A DNA stretch of 64,000 bases from Varibaculum prostatecancerukia (GCF_943169825.2 NZ_OW968402.1:310001-374000), one strand, 5' to 3'. Shown: positions 1-8,622, counted from the stretch's first letter. The notes: generated from the letters alone by a model not told the origin. Made by a program: numbers and translations.

Positions 1-189
1 AGATTTGAATTCCTTGACAATCTCGGATGCCCCGTCATCGGCATACAAAATCGCCTCAGCCACCTCCACAGACAATTCTGCAGATATTGCTTTAGCGAGC
101 GGTTTAGGAACGGCATAGGTTTCCTCACCGCTAGTGGGATCCTCAGTGATGGTTGCGTAGTAGAGCTTGTCTAAACCAATAGTTGCCAT
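1..189 (-). CDS. phage major tail protein, N-terminal part (runs off the window)
   Basis: The first 63 codons of a minus-strand gene that continues past the left edge. The protein begins MATIGLDKLYYATITED, a start like that of phi13-type major tail proteins, and a GVDK/GLDKLYYA-like opening is usual for that family. It would form the tail tube. An AGGAG ribosome site lies about 8 nt before the ATG. It follows the neck genes at 773-2216 in transcription order, which is the expected place for the tail-tube gene. The family call rests on this short N-terminus plus position. Confidence 0.7.
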   Translation of the reverse strand, partial: MATIGLDKLYYATITEDPTSGEETYAVPKPLAKAISAELSVEVAEAILYADDGASEIVKEFKS

Positions 190-263
190 GATGTTTCTCC
201 TTTTGGGTAGTAATTTTCGTGACATGGGTGTCTTTAGATGTCATCGAGAGATAGAATTGGGGA

Positions 264-776
264 ATGAGAGAGAAAAAGCGATGCTTGACCTATGCGGTGT
301 TCGGGATTTATCTGCTCTTGTTGTTGTGGATGGTGCTGTTCAAATTCGCCACCAGCGTTGACGACATACTGGGCATGCGGCATGGGCGCTACTTAAATCT
401 GATCCCATTTACAGATTCTGCGAATCTTTACGGGTCGAACTTCTTTGATGAGATCGTGGTCAACTTCCTTATTTTCATCCCGTTTGGCTTGTACATGAGG
501 ATGTTGTTGAAACGGCGCTCATGGTTAATTCAATTGCTCCCACCGTTTTTAGCAAGCGTGGCATTCGAGGTCGTTCAGTACGTTTTCGCTATTGGGATCA
601 GCGATATCACCGATGTCATAATGAACACTGCTGGAGCCGCTACTGGCTTAGCAGTTTTTGCTCTGCTAGCCAGATTCTGGCCTGAAAAGAGCGAAAAAGT
701 CATTAACGTCATCGGGTTAGTCCTGGAGATCTTGTTCATCGGATTTTTGACTTTCCTGATCATTGCAAACTCTTAA
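264..776 (+). CDS. VanZ-like membrane protein (phage moron)
   Basis: A 170-residue protein with an N-terminal membrane segment (YAVFGIYLLLLLWMVLFKF), a conserved NLIPF motif near residue 46, a VNFLIFIPFGLYM segment and two more hydrophobic stretches, in the order seen in VanZ-family proteins. In VanZ relatives this fold is linked to teicoplanin or other cell-envelope resistance, but no substrate can be read here. It lies on the plus strand between minus-strand tail and neck genes, so it needs its own promoter. A TAGAAT hexamer at 252-257 ends 6 nt before the ATG, the spacing of a leaderless transcript. The 3' end overlaps the neighbouring convergent gene by 4 nt. Confidence 0.8.
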   Translation: MREKKRCLTYAVFGIYLLLLLWMVLFKFATSVDDILGMRHGRYLNLIPFTDSANLYGSNFFDEIVVNFLIFIPFGLYMRMLLKRRSWLIQLLPPFLASVAFEVVQYVFAIGISDITDVIMNTAGAATGLAVFALLARFWPEKSEKVINVIGLVLEILFIGFLTFLIIANS

Positions 777-1117
777 GGACAGGCTCTAAAACTCGAAACA
801 TCGATGGAATAGTGGTGAAAACCGGTATCCGCCTCGTATCCGATATAGCGCCTGCCTGTAATAACCAGGCGAGCGCTGATTAGAGCTTTCGTGATCTGGT
901 CTCTTAGTGCCAGGTAGTTGGTTTTCGTGAACAGGCTGATTCGGGCTTCTTCTATTTCGACGCCGGGGGTGTTGTCGGCGAAGATCTCGAAAGAATCTGT
1001 TAACGGGGTGAATACTAGATACGTGTCTGGGGCTGGGGAGGCGGTGTAGCAGCTGACTGCATAGGCGAGCCCAAGTTGTTTAGCGATTTGGCTTAGGTTT
1101 TCTAAAAGCCCGTTCAT
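773..1117 (-). CDS. phage neck / tail completion protein
   Basis: A 114-residue protein between the gp10-like gene and the major tail protein. Siphophages of this type carry a tail-completion (SPP1 gp17-like) protein in that slot. No strong motif is visible. The sequence is a mixed alpha/beta protein with TYLVFTPLTD and GRRYIGYEADTGFHHYSIDV stretches. Its ATG overlaps the stop of the upstream gp10-like gene, which indicates translational coupling. The function is inferred mainly from gene order. Confidence 0.55.
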   Translation of the reverse strand: MNGLLENLSQIAKQLGLAYAVSCYTASPAPDTYLVFTPLTDSFEIFADNTPGVEIEEARISLFTKTNYLALRDQITKALISARLVITGRRYIGYEADTGFHHYSIDVSSFRACP

Positions 1118-1551
1118 GGTTTCACCTGCTGAATTCGCGCGGCCAGGGTTTGTTTCATTGCGGTGATTGCGGCTCGCCTGGTTTGTGAACGCGTGGGGGC
1201 TAGGAAGGGTCTAGCGGGCTGGTTGGAGCGTCCGTGTTCTAGAACGTTAGCGATTAGTGCGTTAGCTCTACCATCGTCTCGGTTCTCGGCGAAACCAACT
1301 TTGACGTTGTAGTCTCCTCGGCTATTGACTTTTACTGGCGCGGTTCCTAACGCTTTGGCGAGCTGTCCGGTAGAGCGGGAGGGCTGTTTCGTTGAGCTGC
1401 CGATGGCGGCAGAAAGGTTAGAGCGCATACCCGGCTCCACTATGTTAGCCCCGGCTTTAAGTACTTGCTCAGCGGAGTTATCAATGAGGCTGCTGGCTGA
1501 GTCGAGTGCGTCAATGAAATCGTTGGGAAGCTTGATTTGTACTCTAGCCAT
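1114..1551 (-). CDS. HK97 gp10-type head-tail joining protein
   Basis: A 145-residue basic protein. The central NVKVGFAENRDDGRANALIANVLEHG and the following RPFLAPT motif are typical of HK97 gp10-family proteins (EFG/EHG...PARPFL...). The family sits at the head-tail junction of siphophages. The gene overlaps its neighbours on both sides by one to a few bases, so it is part of a tightly packed morphogenesis operon. Confidence 0.82.
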   Translation of the reverse strand: MARVQIKLPNDFIDALDSASSLIDNSAEQVLKAGANIVEPGMRSNLSAAIGSSTKQPSRSTGQLAKALGTAPVKVNSRGDYNVKVGFAENRDDGRANALIANVLEHGRSNQPARPFLAPTRSQTRRAAITAMKQTLAARIQQVKP

Positions 1552-1883
1552 CAGGGTGCTCCTTCTGCTTCGGTGCGGTGGGCGAGGATCTCGATATAGC
1601 GGCCGAGGTATTCGACAGCATCAATCACACACCTGCCACGTGCGGAGCTGATTTGCATTGCCTCGGTTATTTTTATGCCGGGTATTGCTCGGATCCTAAA
1701 TAACAGGTCTGCTTTGGTGTAGGCGGCGCGGTTGACCCACGCACCACTTGCGTGCCGCACTTCCATATATGCGCGCACCGAAGCAATAATCTCGTTACCA
1801 GTAGTGGCGAACCCGGCAGCGTCTTTAGTAACCACTGGCTGTATCAGGTCGATGTGCTCGCTCATTTTGCCTAGCGTTGCCAT
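1551..1883 (-). CDS. phage head closure / head-tail adaptor protein
   Basis: A 110-residue protein with a MSEHIDLIQPVVTKDAAGF start region and a DRIEIQ-like body typical of the SPP1 gp16 / Joining_1 head-tail adaptor family, which seals the portal after packaging. The ATG at 1883 was kept, and an internal ATG at 1865 (MSEHID) is a possible alternative. It abuts the gp10-like gene (1 nt overlap) and follows the connector gene by 15 nt. Confidence 0.7.
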   Translation of the reverse strand: MATLGKMSEHIDLIQPVVTKDAAGFATTGNEIIASVRAYMEVRHASGAWVNRAAYTKADLLFRIRAIPGIKITEAMQISSARGRCVIDAVEYLGRYIEILAHRTEAEGAP

Positions 1884-1898
1884 GGGGCGCGTCTTTCT

Positions 1899-2216
1899 TT
1901 AGATTTTCCAGTCCCGATCCAGACGAAGCAGGGTGTTAACTGCGTTCCACACGGCGCGGGCAGCATCGGTTTTGTCTGCCCAAAACCCGGCGGTTGCTCC
2001 ATCTCTGGATTCATAGAAATGGGTGGCGAGCATGATAATGCCTTGCCGGGTTGCCTGCGACATGGGCTCCGTTTGGTAGTAGCCCTCGGGCAGATGTTGA
2101 TAAGCGGTAGCGTAGGAGATGGCAGCCAAAACAAACGAGGCAATCAAAGAATCATCCTCGCTATGGTCGACCAGCAGATTCTGCTTGACTAAAGCCATGA
2201 GTTCGTCTGTTTTCAT
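1899..2216 (-). CDS. phage gp6-like head-tail connector protein
   Basis: A 105-residue, mostly helical acidic protein (KTDELMALVKQNLLVDHSEDD ... ISYATAYQHLPEGYY ... GIIMLATHFYESRDG). The late helix with ATHFYExR is characteristic of gp6/gp15-type connectors, which form the ring below the portal. The ATG at 2216 was chosen over the GTG at 2225 because AGGAGG lies 8 nt before it. It sits directly after the major capsid gene, as expected. Confidence 0.75.
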   Translation of the reverse strand: MKTDELMALVKQNLLVDHSEDDSLIASFVLAAISYATAYQHLPEGYYQTEPMSQATRQGIIMLATHFYESRDGATAGFWADKTDAARAVWNAVNTLLRLDRDWKI

Positions 2217-2245
2217 GGCTGCCACCTCCTAACTATTTTTCTGGT

Positions 2246-3463
2246 TTACCCGGCGGTCTTCTGGGTAAGAACCTTGATCGCCTCGGGCAAGACGAGCTTG
2301 CCGTCTAGGCGTTGGGAGGCGAGGAACCCGATCTGCCCGGTGGTTGCAAATAGCTCGTTTAGGCGTTTGAAGGAGCGACCTTGCCGGTCAGCAATCCAAT
2401 AAAAACCGAGGTCACCGAACGCTACTGTGCGCGCCCCGGCTTTGACCTCAGGTGCAAAAACACTGGTGTAGACGGGTCGGCCAAGGATCATGTCTGGAGT
2501 CCCAGCAGTTAGGGCTGGTTGCCACAGGTACTGCCCGTTACCGTCTTTGAGCTTGCGTACGGTCTTTACTGTTGCATCGTTCATCAGCCACACCGCGCGC
2601 GCCCGGTACGGGGCGCGCAAACTATAGTGCAGATCGATGAGTTCATCAGCGCTAATGTCGGTAGGCTTACTGGTGGTCACGCCTAAGTCTGCTCCGCCGG
2701 TGGGGTTGAAGATACCGGTGGGTTTACCTTTACCATCGCCAACCAGGAAGGCTTCTTCTTCAGCAGCTCCAATACGGCGAGCAAACTCGCTCGCTAGGTA
2801 TTGTTCAACGTTAAATGCTGCGTCGTTGAGCAGTTCTTCGCTGATTTTGAGGAAGGTACCCAGCTTGAACGCCGACAGGGAGATTTGGGTGAAGGCTTCA
2901 TCGGATTCGTTGTATGGTTTGCCTTCATCCAGCCAGGTAGCGGTGCCATGGGTAGACACGACCGGGATTTTACGATCCCCGCTAGTGGTCTGGATAACCT
3001 TGGCGAGGGTGCGCATGATGTTTTGGTCGGCTAAAGACTGCACTAGGGTGCGTTCGAACTCGTCAGGCACTAGGTATCCGCCCTCAGAATCCACCCCCTC
3101 GCTTAGCGCATTCCTTACTTCCATGGGGGAGGTGTTAAGCCGCATCGCATCCCAAAACGCCCGCTTGTAGGAAGCTGTAGCACGGGCAGGCTTGACCTTA
3201 CTGTCTTCGCCCATGGCGCTTCCAGGAGCGGAAGTGATGGGATTACAGGTCGCCTTGGCAAGAGTGTTTTCTAGGTGTTCGGCTCGCTCACATCGAGCAA
3301 TCTCGCCGCTAAGTGCCTCAATCTCGGCCTCCATTTTGGCGTAGGCCGCGTCATCTTCGGCGTTTAGACAGCCAGTCTCGCTATCGCGCCGCTCATCTAG
3401 AAACTTCTTAGCTTTATTCCAGGTTTGGGCACGGCGGGTATACAAATCAGTAACAGTAGTCAT
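2246..3463 (-). CDS. HK97-type major capsid protein
   Basis: A 405-residue protein with a typical two-part layout. Residues about 1-110 form a charged, partly coiled-coil delta domain (ERRDSETGCLNAEDDAAYAKMEAEIEALSGEIARCERA), which a prohead protease normally removes. Residues about 115-400 carry HK97-fold signatures: SEGVDSEGGYLVPDEFE, GDGKGKPTGIFNPTGG, the RAVWLMN strand and the DMILGRPV...FGDL...DRQG C-terminal part. It forms the icosahedral shell. It lies immediately downstream of the ClpP-like protease and portal genes. Confidence 0.95.
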   Translation of the reverse strand: MTTVTDLYTRRAQTWNKAKKFLDERRDSETGCLNAEDDAAYAKMEAEIEALSGEIARCERAEHLENTLAKATCNPITSAPGSAMGEDSKVKPARATASYKRAFWDAMRLNTSPMEVRNALSEGVDSEGGYLVPDEFERTLVQSLADQNIMRTLAKVIQTTSGDRKIPVVSTHGTATWLDEGKPYNESDEAFTQISLSAFKLGTFLKISEELLNDAAFNVEQYLASEFARRIGAAEEEAFLVGDGKGKPTGIFNPTGGADLGVTTSKPTDISADELIDLHYSLRAPYRARAVWLMNDATVKTVRKLKDGNGQYLWQPALTAGTPDMILGRPVYTSVFAPEVKAGARTVAFGDLGFYWIADRQGRSFKRLNELFATTGQIGFLASQRLDGKLVLPEAIKVLTQKTAG

Positions 3464-3485
3464 AATGGAATATTTCCTCTCTTAG

Positions 3486-4361
3486 TTAATGGGGTTGGTT
3501 GGTTAAATGGGCGTATAAATCAACAACCCGCCGACCACAAGAGGCAGCGGGCTTTAAACAAGGATGCTCACTTACAGGAGGCGGCGGCCCGGGAGGGGCA
3601 GCACTTTTACCGTGCATATCTAGTTGGGCAACAAGTTGTTGCTCTGAAACCTTTCTGGAAAACACCACGCCGCGCTCATTTTTCGCTCGCCCCGGTACTT
3701 TCTTGCTCGCGGATTCTTCATCCTCTCCATCACCAGGATCATCACCCTTGTCAGGATTGGCCTTATTGGGTTCGTCATCTTTGTCTGGAATAGAGCCCTG
3801 TTTACTGGTGAGGATTTTATTTGCGAACCCCAAGTCGATAGCAGCTGTTGCGTCCATCCATGTCTCCATATCCATGAGCTTGGACAGTTTCGCCCGGGAC
3901 AGGCCAGTTTTTAGCTGGTAGGCGTTGATAATCGAGTCTTTGACCGATTCGAGCATGTCGAGGGCACGCGACAGCTCGGTTTTATCTCCCATAGCGAGCG
4001 TGGCGGGATTATGGATCATGAGCATCGAAACCGGGCTCATTGCCACCGTGGGCGCCGCCATAGCAATCACAGATGCCGCCGATGCCGCGATCCCGTCAAT
4101 ATTCACCGTGACTTTATCGGGATAATCCAGCAGCATGTTGTAGATACGAGCAGCTGCCACTACGTCACCGCCAGGGGAGTTCAGCCAGATAGTGACCGGC
4201 CCAGACCCCGCGTTTAACTCGGAGGCAAAAACCGCTGGGGTTATGTCCTCATCTAGCCATGATTCCTCAGCGATAACCCCGTTAATACGCAAAACCCTTT
4301 CACCCCCATCACTGTCCGGGCTGGTTTCCTCTGGGGTTAGCCAGTTCCAAAAACGCTTCAC
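3486..4361 (-). CDS. ClpP-like prohead protease
   Basis: A 291-residue protein. Residues about 20-175 are a ClpP/crotonase-fold serine protease with WLNSPGGDVVAA, the nucleophile region DGIAASAASVIAMA (probable Ser94) and MIHNPA (His117). In this capsid gene order it processes the scaffold/delta domain of the capsid protein. From about residue 185 the chain turns into a low-complexity Asp/Glu/Lys/Pro tail, then an ordinary C-terminus, which makes it longer than many relatives. The ATG overlaps the portal stop codon (ATGA). Confidence 0.92.
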   Translation of the reverse strand: MKRFWNWLTPEETSPDSDGGERVLRINGVIAEESWLDEDITPAVFASELNAGSGPVTIWLNSPGGDVVAAARIYNMLLDYPDKVTVNIDGIAASAASVIAMAAPTVAMSPVSMLMIHNPATLAMGDKTELSRALDMLESVKDSIINAYQLKTGLSRAKLSKLMDMETWMDATAAIDLGFANKILTSKQGSIPDKDDEPNKANPDKGDDPGDGEDEESASKKVPGRAKNERGVVFSRKVSEQQLVAQLDMHGKSAAPPGPPPPVSEHPCLKPAASCGRRVVDLYAHLTNQPH

Positions 4362-5656
4362 ATTCTCCTCCTCAATAGTTGGTTCTCTCTAGGTTCATCA
4401 CCAGACTCGCCTTCTTTAGCTTGTTGTGAGTCGGCATAAGCCCCAGCCATAGGAAGCGGGAGCATGTTCCCGTTCACCAGGTACAGATCCCCGCCATCAG
4501 CCGCCTCGATCCGGTCAAGGTTTTCTAACTCTCGGATATCGTTGGCGCTCATCCACCCGTTTTGGCGAGCTACCGCGTATCCCTCCATACGTGACTGGTA
4601 ATCCCCGCGCAGTAGGCCCTCGACATTGAACTTCACAAACAACTGCTGCTTTTCACGCGGGTTCAAGAGAGTTTTCGTGATGGCTTGTTCCCAGCGGATT
4701 ACCCACGGATCAAGCGTGTATTTCACAAACTCTAAAGACTGCTGTTCAATATTGGAAAACGAGGATTTTTCCAGGTCGCCAATCATGTGGGGCGGAATAC
4801 GAAATATTCGGGCGATCTCATTGAGCTGAAACTTCCGTGTTTCTAAAAATTGTGCCTGCTCCGGGCTTACCGATATCGGCGTGTACTTCATACCCTCTTC
4901 CAAAACAGCGACTTTGTTGCCGTTACGAGCGCCACCGAAGGTTGCCTGCCAGGATTCGCGCACCCGAGAAGGGTCTTTGATCGTGCCTGGATGCTCTAAC
5001 ACCCCGCCAGGAGCCGCCCCATTAGCAAAAAATGAAGCACCGTAATCCTCGGTGGCCTGCGCGAGCCCGATAGCGTTTTTTGCCATCGCGATCGGGGAAT
5101 AACCAACCAACCCATCAAAACCAAGACCTGGAACATGAAGCACATCGTTAGGGGTAAGACGGATGGTTTTATACTCTCCTGCGGGTTCGTCCCAGGAGGT
5201 CTGGTACTCGTAATACAAAGCCTTGCTGTCTAGATCCCTGCCTACGCTCATCCGATTCGGTTGCAGCGGATACAGTCCAATGACTTCGCCTAGACCGTTA
5301 CGCACTACCTGAGCAAACGCATTACCCCACAACAACAGGTGCGTCATGAGGGTTTCTCTAAACACGAAGCTCGTCATCTCTGGGTTAGGTTCATCATGCA
5401 ACAGCCGGTATAAGGGGTGGTCTAGGGCTTTTTTCTTGCCGCCACCGTCCTTGTAACGGTAGACGTGCAGTGGTAGCCCGGCTATCGCCTCAGCCAAGAT
5501 CCGCACGCAGCCATAGACAGCAGTCATCTGCATCGCGCTACGTTCGGTCACCGGACGCCCAGCAGACGTCGGCCCAAACAAAAAGCTGTAGCTGGTGGAC
5601 AGCTGGTGATTCTCGACTGGTTTCACTCTGCCGCGTAGCCAGTTGAATAGGCCCAT
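4358..5656 (-). CDS. phage portal protein
   Basis: A 432-residue HK97-family portal. Landmarks are MGLFNWLRG at the start, SAMQMTAVYGCVRILAEAIAGLPLHVYRY, HPLYRLLHDEPNPEMTSFVFRETLM, LLLWGNAFAQVVRNG, the IARIFRIPPHMIGDLEKSSFSNIEQQSLEFV block and a LRGDYQSRMEGYAVARQNGWMSANDIRE C-terminal region. It forms the dodecameric channel for DNA entry. The ATG at 5656 is preferred over upstream in-frame starts because GAAGGG lies just before it and the protein then starts exactly as its relatives do. Confidence 0.95.
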   Translation of the reverse strand: MGLFNWLRGRVKPVENHQLSTSYSFLFGPTSAGRPVTERSAMQMTAVYGCVRILAEAIAGLPLHVYRYKDGGGKKKALDHPLYRLLHDEPNPEMTSFVFRETLMTHLLLWGNAFAQVVRNGLGEVIGLYPLQPNRMSVGRDLDSKALYYEYQTSWDEPAGEYKTIRLTPNDVLHVPGLGFDGLVGYSPIAMAKNAIGLAQATEDYGASFFANGAAPGGVLEHPGTIKDPSRVRESWQATFGGARNGNKVAVLEEGMKYTPISVSPEQAQFLETRKFQLNEIARIFRIPPHMIGDLEKSSFSNIEQQSLEFVKYTLDPWVIRWEQAITKTLLNPREKQQLFVKFNVEGLLRGDYQSRMEGYAVARQNGWMSANDIRELENLDRIEAADGGDLYLVNGNMLPLPMAGAYADSQQAKEGESGDEPRENQLLRRRM

Positions 5657-5690
5657 GGTTTTTCCCTTCTGCTCATGAAAAAATGAGTGC

Positions 5691-6074
5691 ATGCAAAGGT
5701 GGAAAAGACGCGGCACCTGCATGCGCTTTGGCGGGCTTTTCGCGTGCTATCTTTTACTGCCTGCTCTCATGACAGCCGCCATCGGAGTATTCAGCGCCCC
5801 TGATTCAGGAATGACGCTGTTTATCTTGATGCTGTTCATAGCGTTTCCACTCGCCACTATTGCGCTAGCCGCCTGGGACGCAGTCACGGAGGGATTCACG
5901 GTTTTATGGATAGTGATGCCGATACTGTTTTTCATGGTGCCCACGGTTATCTTTTTCAACGAATCCGCGCTCATCTACGGAGCCATCTATTCAGTGCTAG
6001 CAATAGTGGCCAATGGTGTCGGTAGCCTGTTTCACCCAAAATCTCACAGCACCAATAGTCCCCGCGAATCATAA
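5691..6074 (+). CDS. small membrane protein between portal and terminase (moron)
   Basis: A 127-residue protein of no recognised family. It has a basic N-terminus (MQRWKRRGT) and four hydrophobic segments (GGLFACYLLLPALMTAAIGVF; MTLFILMLFIAFPLATIALAAW; VLWIVMPILFFMVPTVIFF; LIYGAIYSVLAIVANGVGSLF), so it is integral to the membrane with the N-terminus probably inside. It runs against the flanking phage genes and its 3' end overlaps the terminase 3' end by 31 nt. A second start at 5721 (MRFGG) is possible, and no convincing ribosome site decides between them. Candidate role: lysogenic conversion or exclusion, by position only. Confidence 0.6.
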   Translation: MQRWKRRGTCMRFGGLFACYLLLPALMTAAIGVFSAPDSGMTLFILMLFIAFPLATIALAAWDAVTEGFTVLWIVMPILFFMVPTVIFFNESALIYGAIYSVLAIVANGVGSLFHPKSHSTNSPRES

Positions 6075-7641
6075 ACTGAGCTCGCCTCTGGGGTATTGCC
6101 GCACCTGATTGCCCGATCCAAGGCCATGATGGTTGCGACTACGCCGTCGATCTTCTCCGTGGACTTTTGCTTATCTGGCTTAATGTTGCCTGCCGGGTCG
6201 GTGCGCACGTGAATGTTATCGACCATCCAGGCCAGCACCGGGTGCCCTCCATGCGCCAACCGTCTTTCGAGGGCGAGTTTCATCAGTTCCTTTGATGGTG
6301 GGGACATGTCTTTGAAGCCTTGCCCAAACGGCACCACCGTAAACCCGGCATCCTCCAAATTCTGTGACATTTGGACAGCGCCCCACCGGTCGAAAGCGAT
6401 TTCTCGGATATTGAATCGGGTGCCAAGATCCTCAATGAACTTCTCGATATACCCATAGTGCACCACGTTGCCTTCAGTCGTGAGTAGGTGGCCTTGCTGA
6501 TGCCATAGGTCGTAGGGGACGTGATCCCTAGAAACTCTGAGTTTGAGGTTGTCTTCGGGTATCCAAAACCAGGGCGCGACCGTGTATTTGTCATCGTCAT
6601 CCGTGGGTGGGAATACGAGAACGAAAGCAGTGATATCGGTGGTGGATGCCAGGTCGAGCCCGCCGTAACAAACACGTCCTTCTAACTCATCTAAGTGGAC
6701 TGGGCCATCGTTTTTGTTCCAGGTGTTCATGGGCATCCACCGCACAGACTGTTTGACCCACTGGTTCAAACGCAATTGTCTGAAGGTGTTTTCTTCAGCC
6801 GGATTCTGCCTGGCACTATTACAAGCGTCCCTAACTTTCTGGATTGGCACCGTCACGTCCAAGGATGGGTTGGCTTTATGCCACACGGCTTCATTAGTCC
6901 AATCATCATCTTGCGCTGCCCCATATATGACTGGATAAAAGGTGGGGTCGTGCTTTTGTCATCTAGAATGTCTTGGGCTTTTGGTGTTGCTCGTAGCAGA
7001 TGCTGTGGGTGTCGGTGCCGGCGGTTGTGATCAGGAAGTACAGCGGCTGGGTGCGAGCATCCCCACTGCCTTTGGTCATCACGTCGAAGAGCGCCCGGTT
7101 GGGTTGGGTGTGTAGCTCATCGAATACCACTCCGGAAATATTGAATCCGTGTTTGGAATAGGCCTCGGCGGATAGTACCTGGTAGAAGGAATTAGTAGGG
7201 GAGTAGATGATACGTTTTGGCTTCTAAGGATCTTTACCCGCTTGGCTAGTGGGGACACATTCTCACCATGTCGGCTGCCACTTCGAACACGATGGATGCT
7301 TGTTGCCGATCGGCAGCACACCCATAAACTTCAGCGCGTTCCTCGCCATCGCCGCAACACAGCAAGAGCGCGACGGCGGCGGCTAGTTCAGATTTCCCTT
7401 GCTTTTAGGGATCTCCACGTAAGCGGTAGTGAATGGCGAAACCCGTCAGGTTTGACCACCCCGAAAAGGTCGCGAATGATTTGTTCTTGCCAATCAATCA
7501 ACTTAAAGGTTTTCCTGCCCACCGGCCTTTCGTATGCTTTAAGGCTTGGATGAACGCGACCGCAAAATCGGCTCGACGCTTGTCGTAGCGCGAGCTTTCA
7601 GCCATGAACCGTGTCGGTTGATATTCAGCTAGCTGACGCAT
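6044..7641 (-). pseudogene. phage terminase large subunit, broken by seven single-base losses
   Basis: Reading all frames from the ATG at 7641 gives one continuous terminase of about 534 residues if one base is restored at each of seven places. The N-terminus is MRQLAEYQPTRFMAESSRYD. The ATPase half follows (VEIPK-KQGKSELAAAVALLL Walker A; GVVFDELHTQ Walker B; ITTAGTD coupling motif). The nuclease half (GGLDLASTTDITAFVLVFPP; AFDRWGA; KSTEKIDGVVATIMALDRA) is intact as a 280-codon frame at 6044-6886. The observed length of 1598 nt is exactly 7 short of 1605 (535 codons). Each loss lies in or beside a short base run. The enzyme would power packaging and cut the genome. As written it cannot be made. 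Confidence 0.88.
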
Positions 7642-7714
7642 ACGAATCAGTTACCTTCTGTTGGTTAAAAGTCAGTTGCTACCGGCGATAGCAGGTGCCC
7701 TCATGCCCGGCGGA

Positions 7715-8004
7715 CTAGGCTTCGGGCAGATTAGCTAACGCCCAGGCGATCGCATGTCCTGCGTCAGCGAAAAGGTGGTCTGACTCAGCGATGAGTTCGA
7801 GTTCGCATTCTCCGCGGCCTCGAGTTGGGCTGAACCCGCTGACGGGTTCTTCCATCAACCGGTAGATTTGGGCGTTATTGCCAAATCCTTCAGTCTTGGT
7901 CAGGTAGCAAAACTTGCTAGCGTGTAGCCTCCGTAGGCAAGAACCGTCCCGTAGGAATCAACGCTCATCTGGAGGGTTTCGCTGGTGACCTTTGTGCTGT
8001 TCAT
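7715..8004 (-). pseudogene. small phage protein gene with one frameshift
   Basis: From the ATG at 8004 the frame reads MNSTKVTSETLQMSVDSYGTVL... and stops after 33 codons. Restoring one base near 7920 gives a protein of about 96 residues ending in AWALANLPEA, with KFCYLTKTEGFGNNAQIYRLMEEP and ECELELIAESDHLFADAGHAI in the body. No family is recognised. The span of 290 nt (3n+2) fits a single lost base. It has its own copy of the repeated promoter-like element just upstream and lies directly before the terminase. Confidence 0.6.
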
Positions 8005-8019
8005 GGCTGGTGCCTTTCT

Positions 8020-8090
8020 GTTGTGTACCGTTTCGGTATGTATATACAGCCATAGACTTCGCTACTTATCCAGTCATTTTCCGCCTATTT
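8020..8090 (-). promoter_or_regulatory. repeated promoter/operator element, copy 1
   Basis: This stretch is nearly identical to 8533-8605 and related to 9310-9366. All three lie just upstream of small phage genes. The shared core on the minus strand reads AATGACTGGATAAGT, then TCTATGGCTGTATATACAT, then the dyad TACCGAAACGGTA. Copies 1 and 2 share the dyad, and copy 3 keeps only the first two blocks. The position before three separate gene starts suggests a phage promoter with an operator. Confidence 0.6.
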
Positions 8091-8138
8091 TCAAGAAAAC
8101 TTAGAGATGTACATCTCTAGGTCATAACGCTTCACGAT

Positions 8139-8173
8139 AAAGGCAAACCCCACGCCAGGTGGGGTTTGCCTTT
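8139..8173 (-). terminator. strong hairpin terminator
   Basis: A perfect 15-bp stem (AAAGGCAAACCCCAC paired with GTGGGGTTTGCCTTT) with a 5-nt loop. It lies 11 nt past the stop of the minus-strand gene at 8184-8518 and before the next repeated promoter element, so it separates two transcription units. Confidence 0.8.
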
Positions 8174-8183
8174 GTGTTTAGTT

Positions 8184-8518
8184 TTAACGGGTCAGGTGGT
8201 AGTTGACAACGTTTCCTGGTGTAGCATGCTCAAGTTCACGCACCATCGCTGCTGCCCGCCCGTATCCCTCGGTGACTTGTTCGATGTTGTCTAGGTTCAA
8301 CGCTCCGTAGGCGGTGGTTTGCATCCGCCATTGATCGGTTTCAAAATCCCGGTCAAGCTCCGGGGTGTAGGGAACAGCGGGGAAGGAACAATAGAAATCG
8401 CGACCCGGCCAGGTTCAATCTCAATGCTGGTGATGGTGTATCCCAACCGGTTAGCACGTCCGATAAGGCGTTCGGTGTTTTCTTCCTCGACGCTGCATTC
8501 AGGTTCTTTGGTGTTCAT
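8184..8518 (-). pseudogene. small phage protein gene with one frameshift
   Basis: From ATG 8518 the protein reads MNTKEPECSVEEENTERLIGR and then TITSIEIEPGRVAISIVP. The frame then slips near 8370. With one base restored it continues VPYTPELDRDFETDQW...GALNLDNIEQVTEGYGRAAAMVRELEH and ends ...NYHLTR, about 111 residues. The 335-nt span (3n+2) agrees with one lost base. No family is recognised. It is bounded by the repeated element upstream and a strong terminator downstream, so it is a single-gene unit. Confidence 0.6.
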
Positions 8519-8532
8519 GGCTGTTCTTATGT

Positions 8533-8605
8533 GTTGTGTACCGTTTCGGTATGTATATACAGCCATAGACTTGCCTACTTATCCAGTCATTTTGCCGCCT
8601 ATTTT
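8533..8605 (-). promoter_or_regulatory. repeated promoter/operator element, copy 2
   Basis: The second copy of the element at 8020-8090, with the dyad TACCGAAACGGTA and the block TATGGCTGTATATACAT intact. It lies 15 nt upstream of the ATG at 8518. The copies differ mainly at the edges, which argues for selection on the core. Confidence 0.6.
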
Positions 8606-8622
8606 GCCTAATAAATAGTGGT

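Noticed and set aside
2637-3170. A plus-strand frame within the major capsid gene
   Set aside because: The minus-strand capsid protein is unmistakable. The opposite frame is Ser/Arg-rich shadow sequence.
8054-8566. A conserved leader peptide MAVYTYRNGTQ in the repeated phage elements
   Set aside because: Two copies encode it, but the third has a stop at codon 6 and the downstream frames differ, so conserved regulatory DNA explains the identity better.
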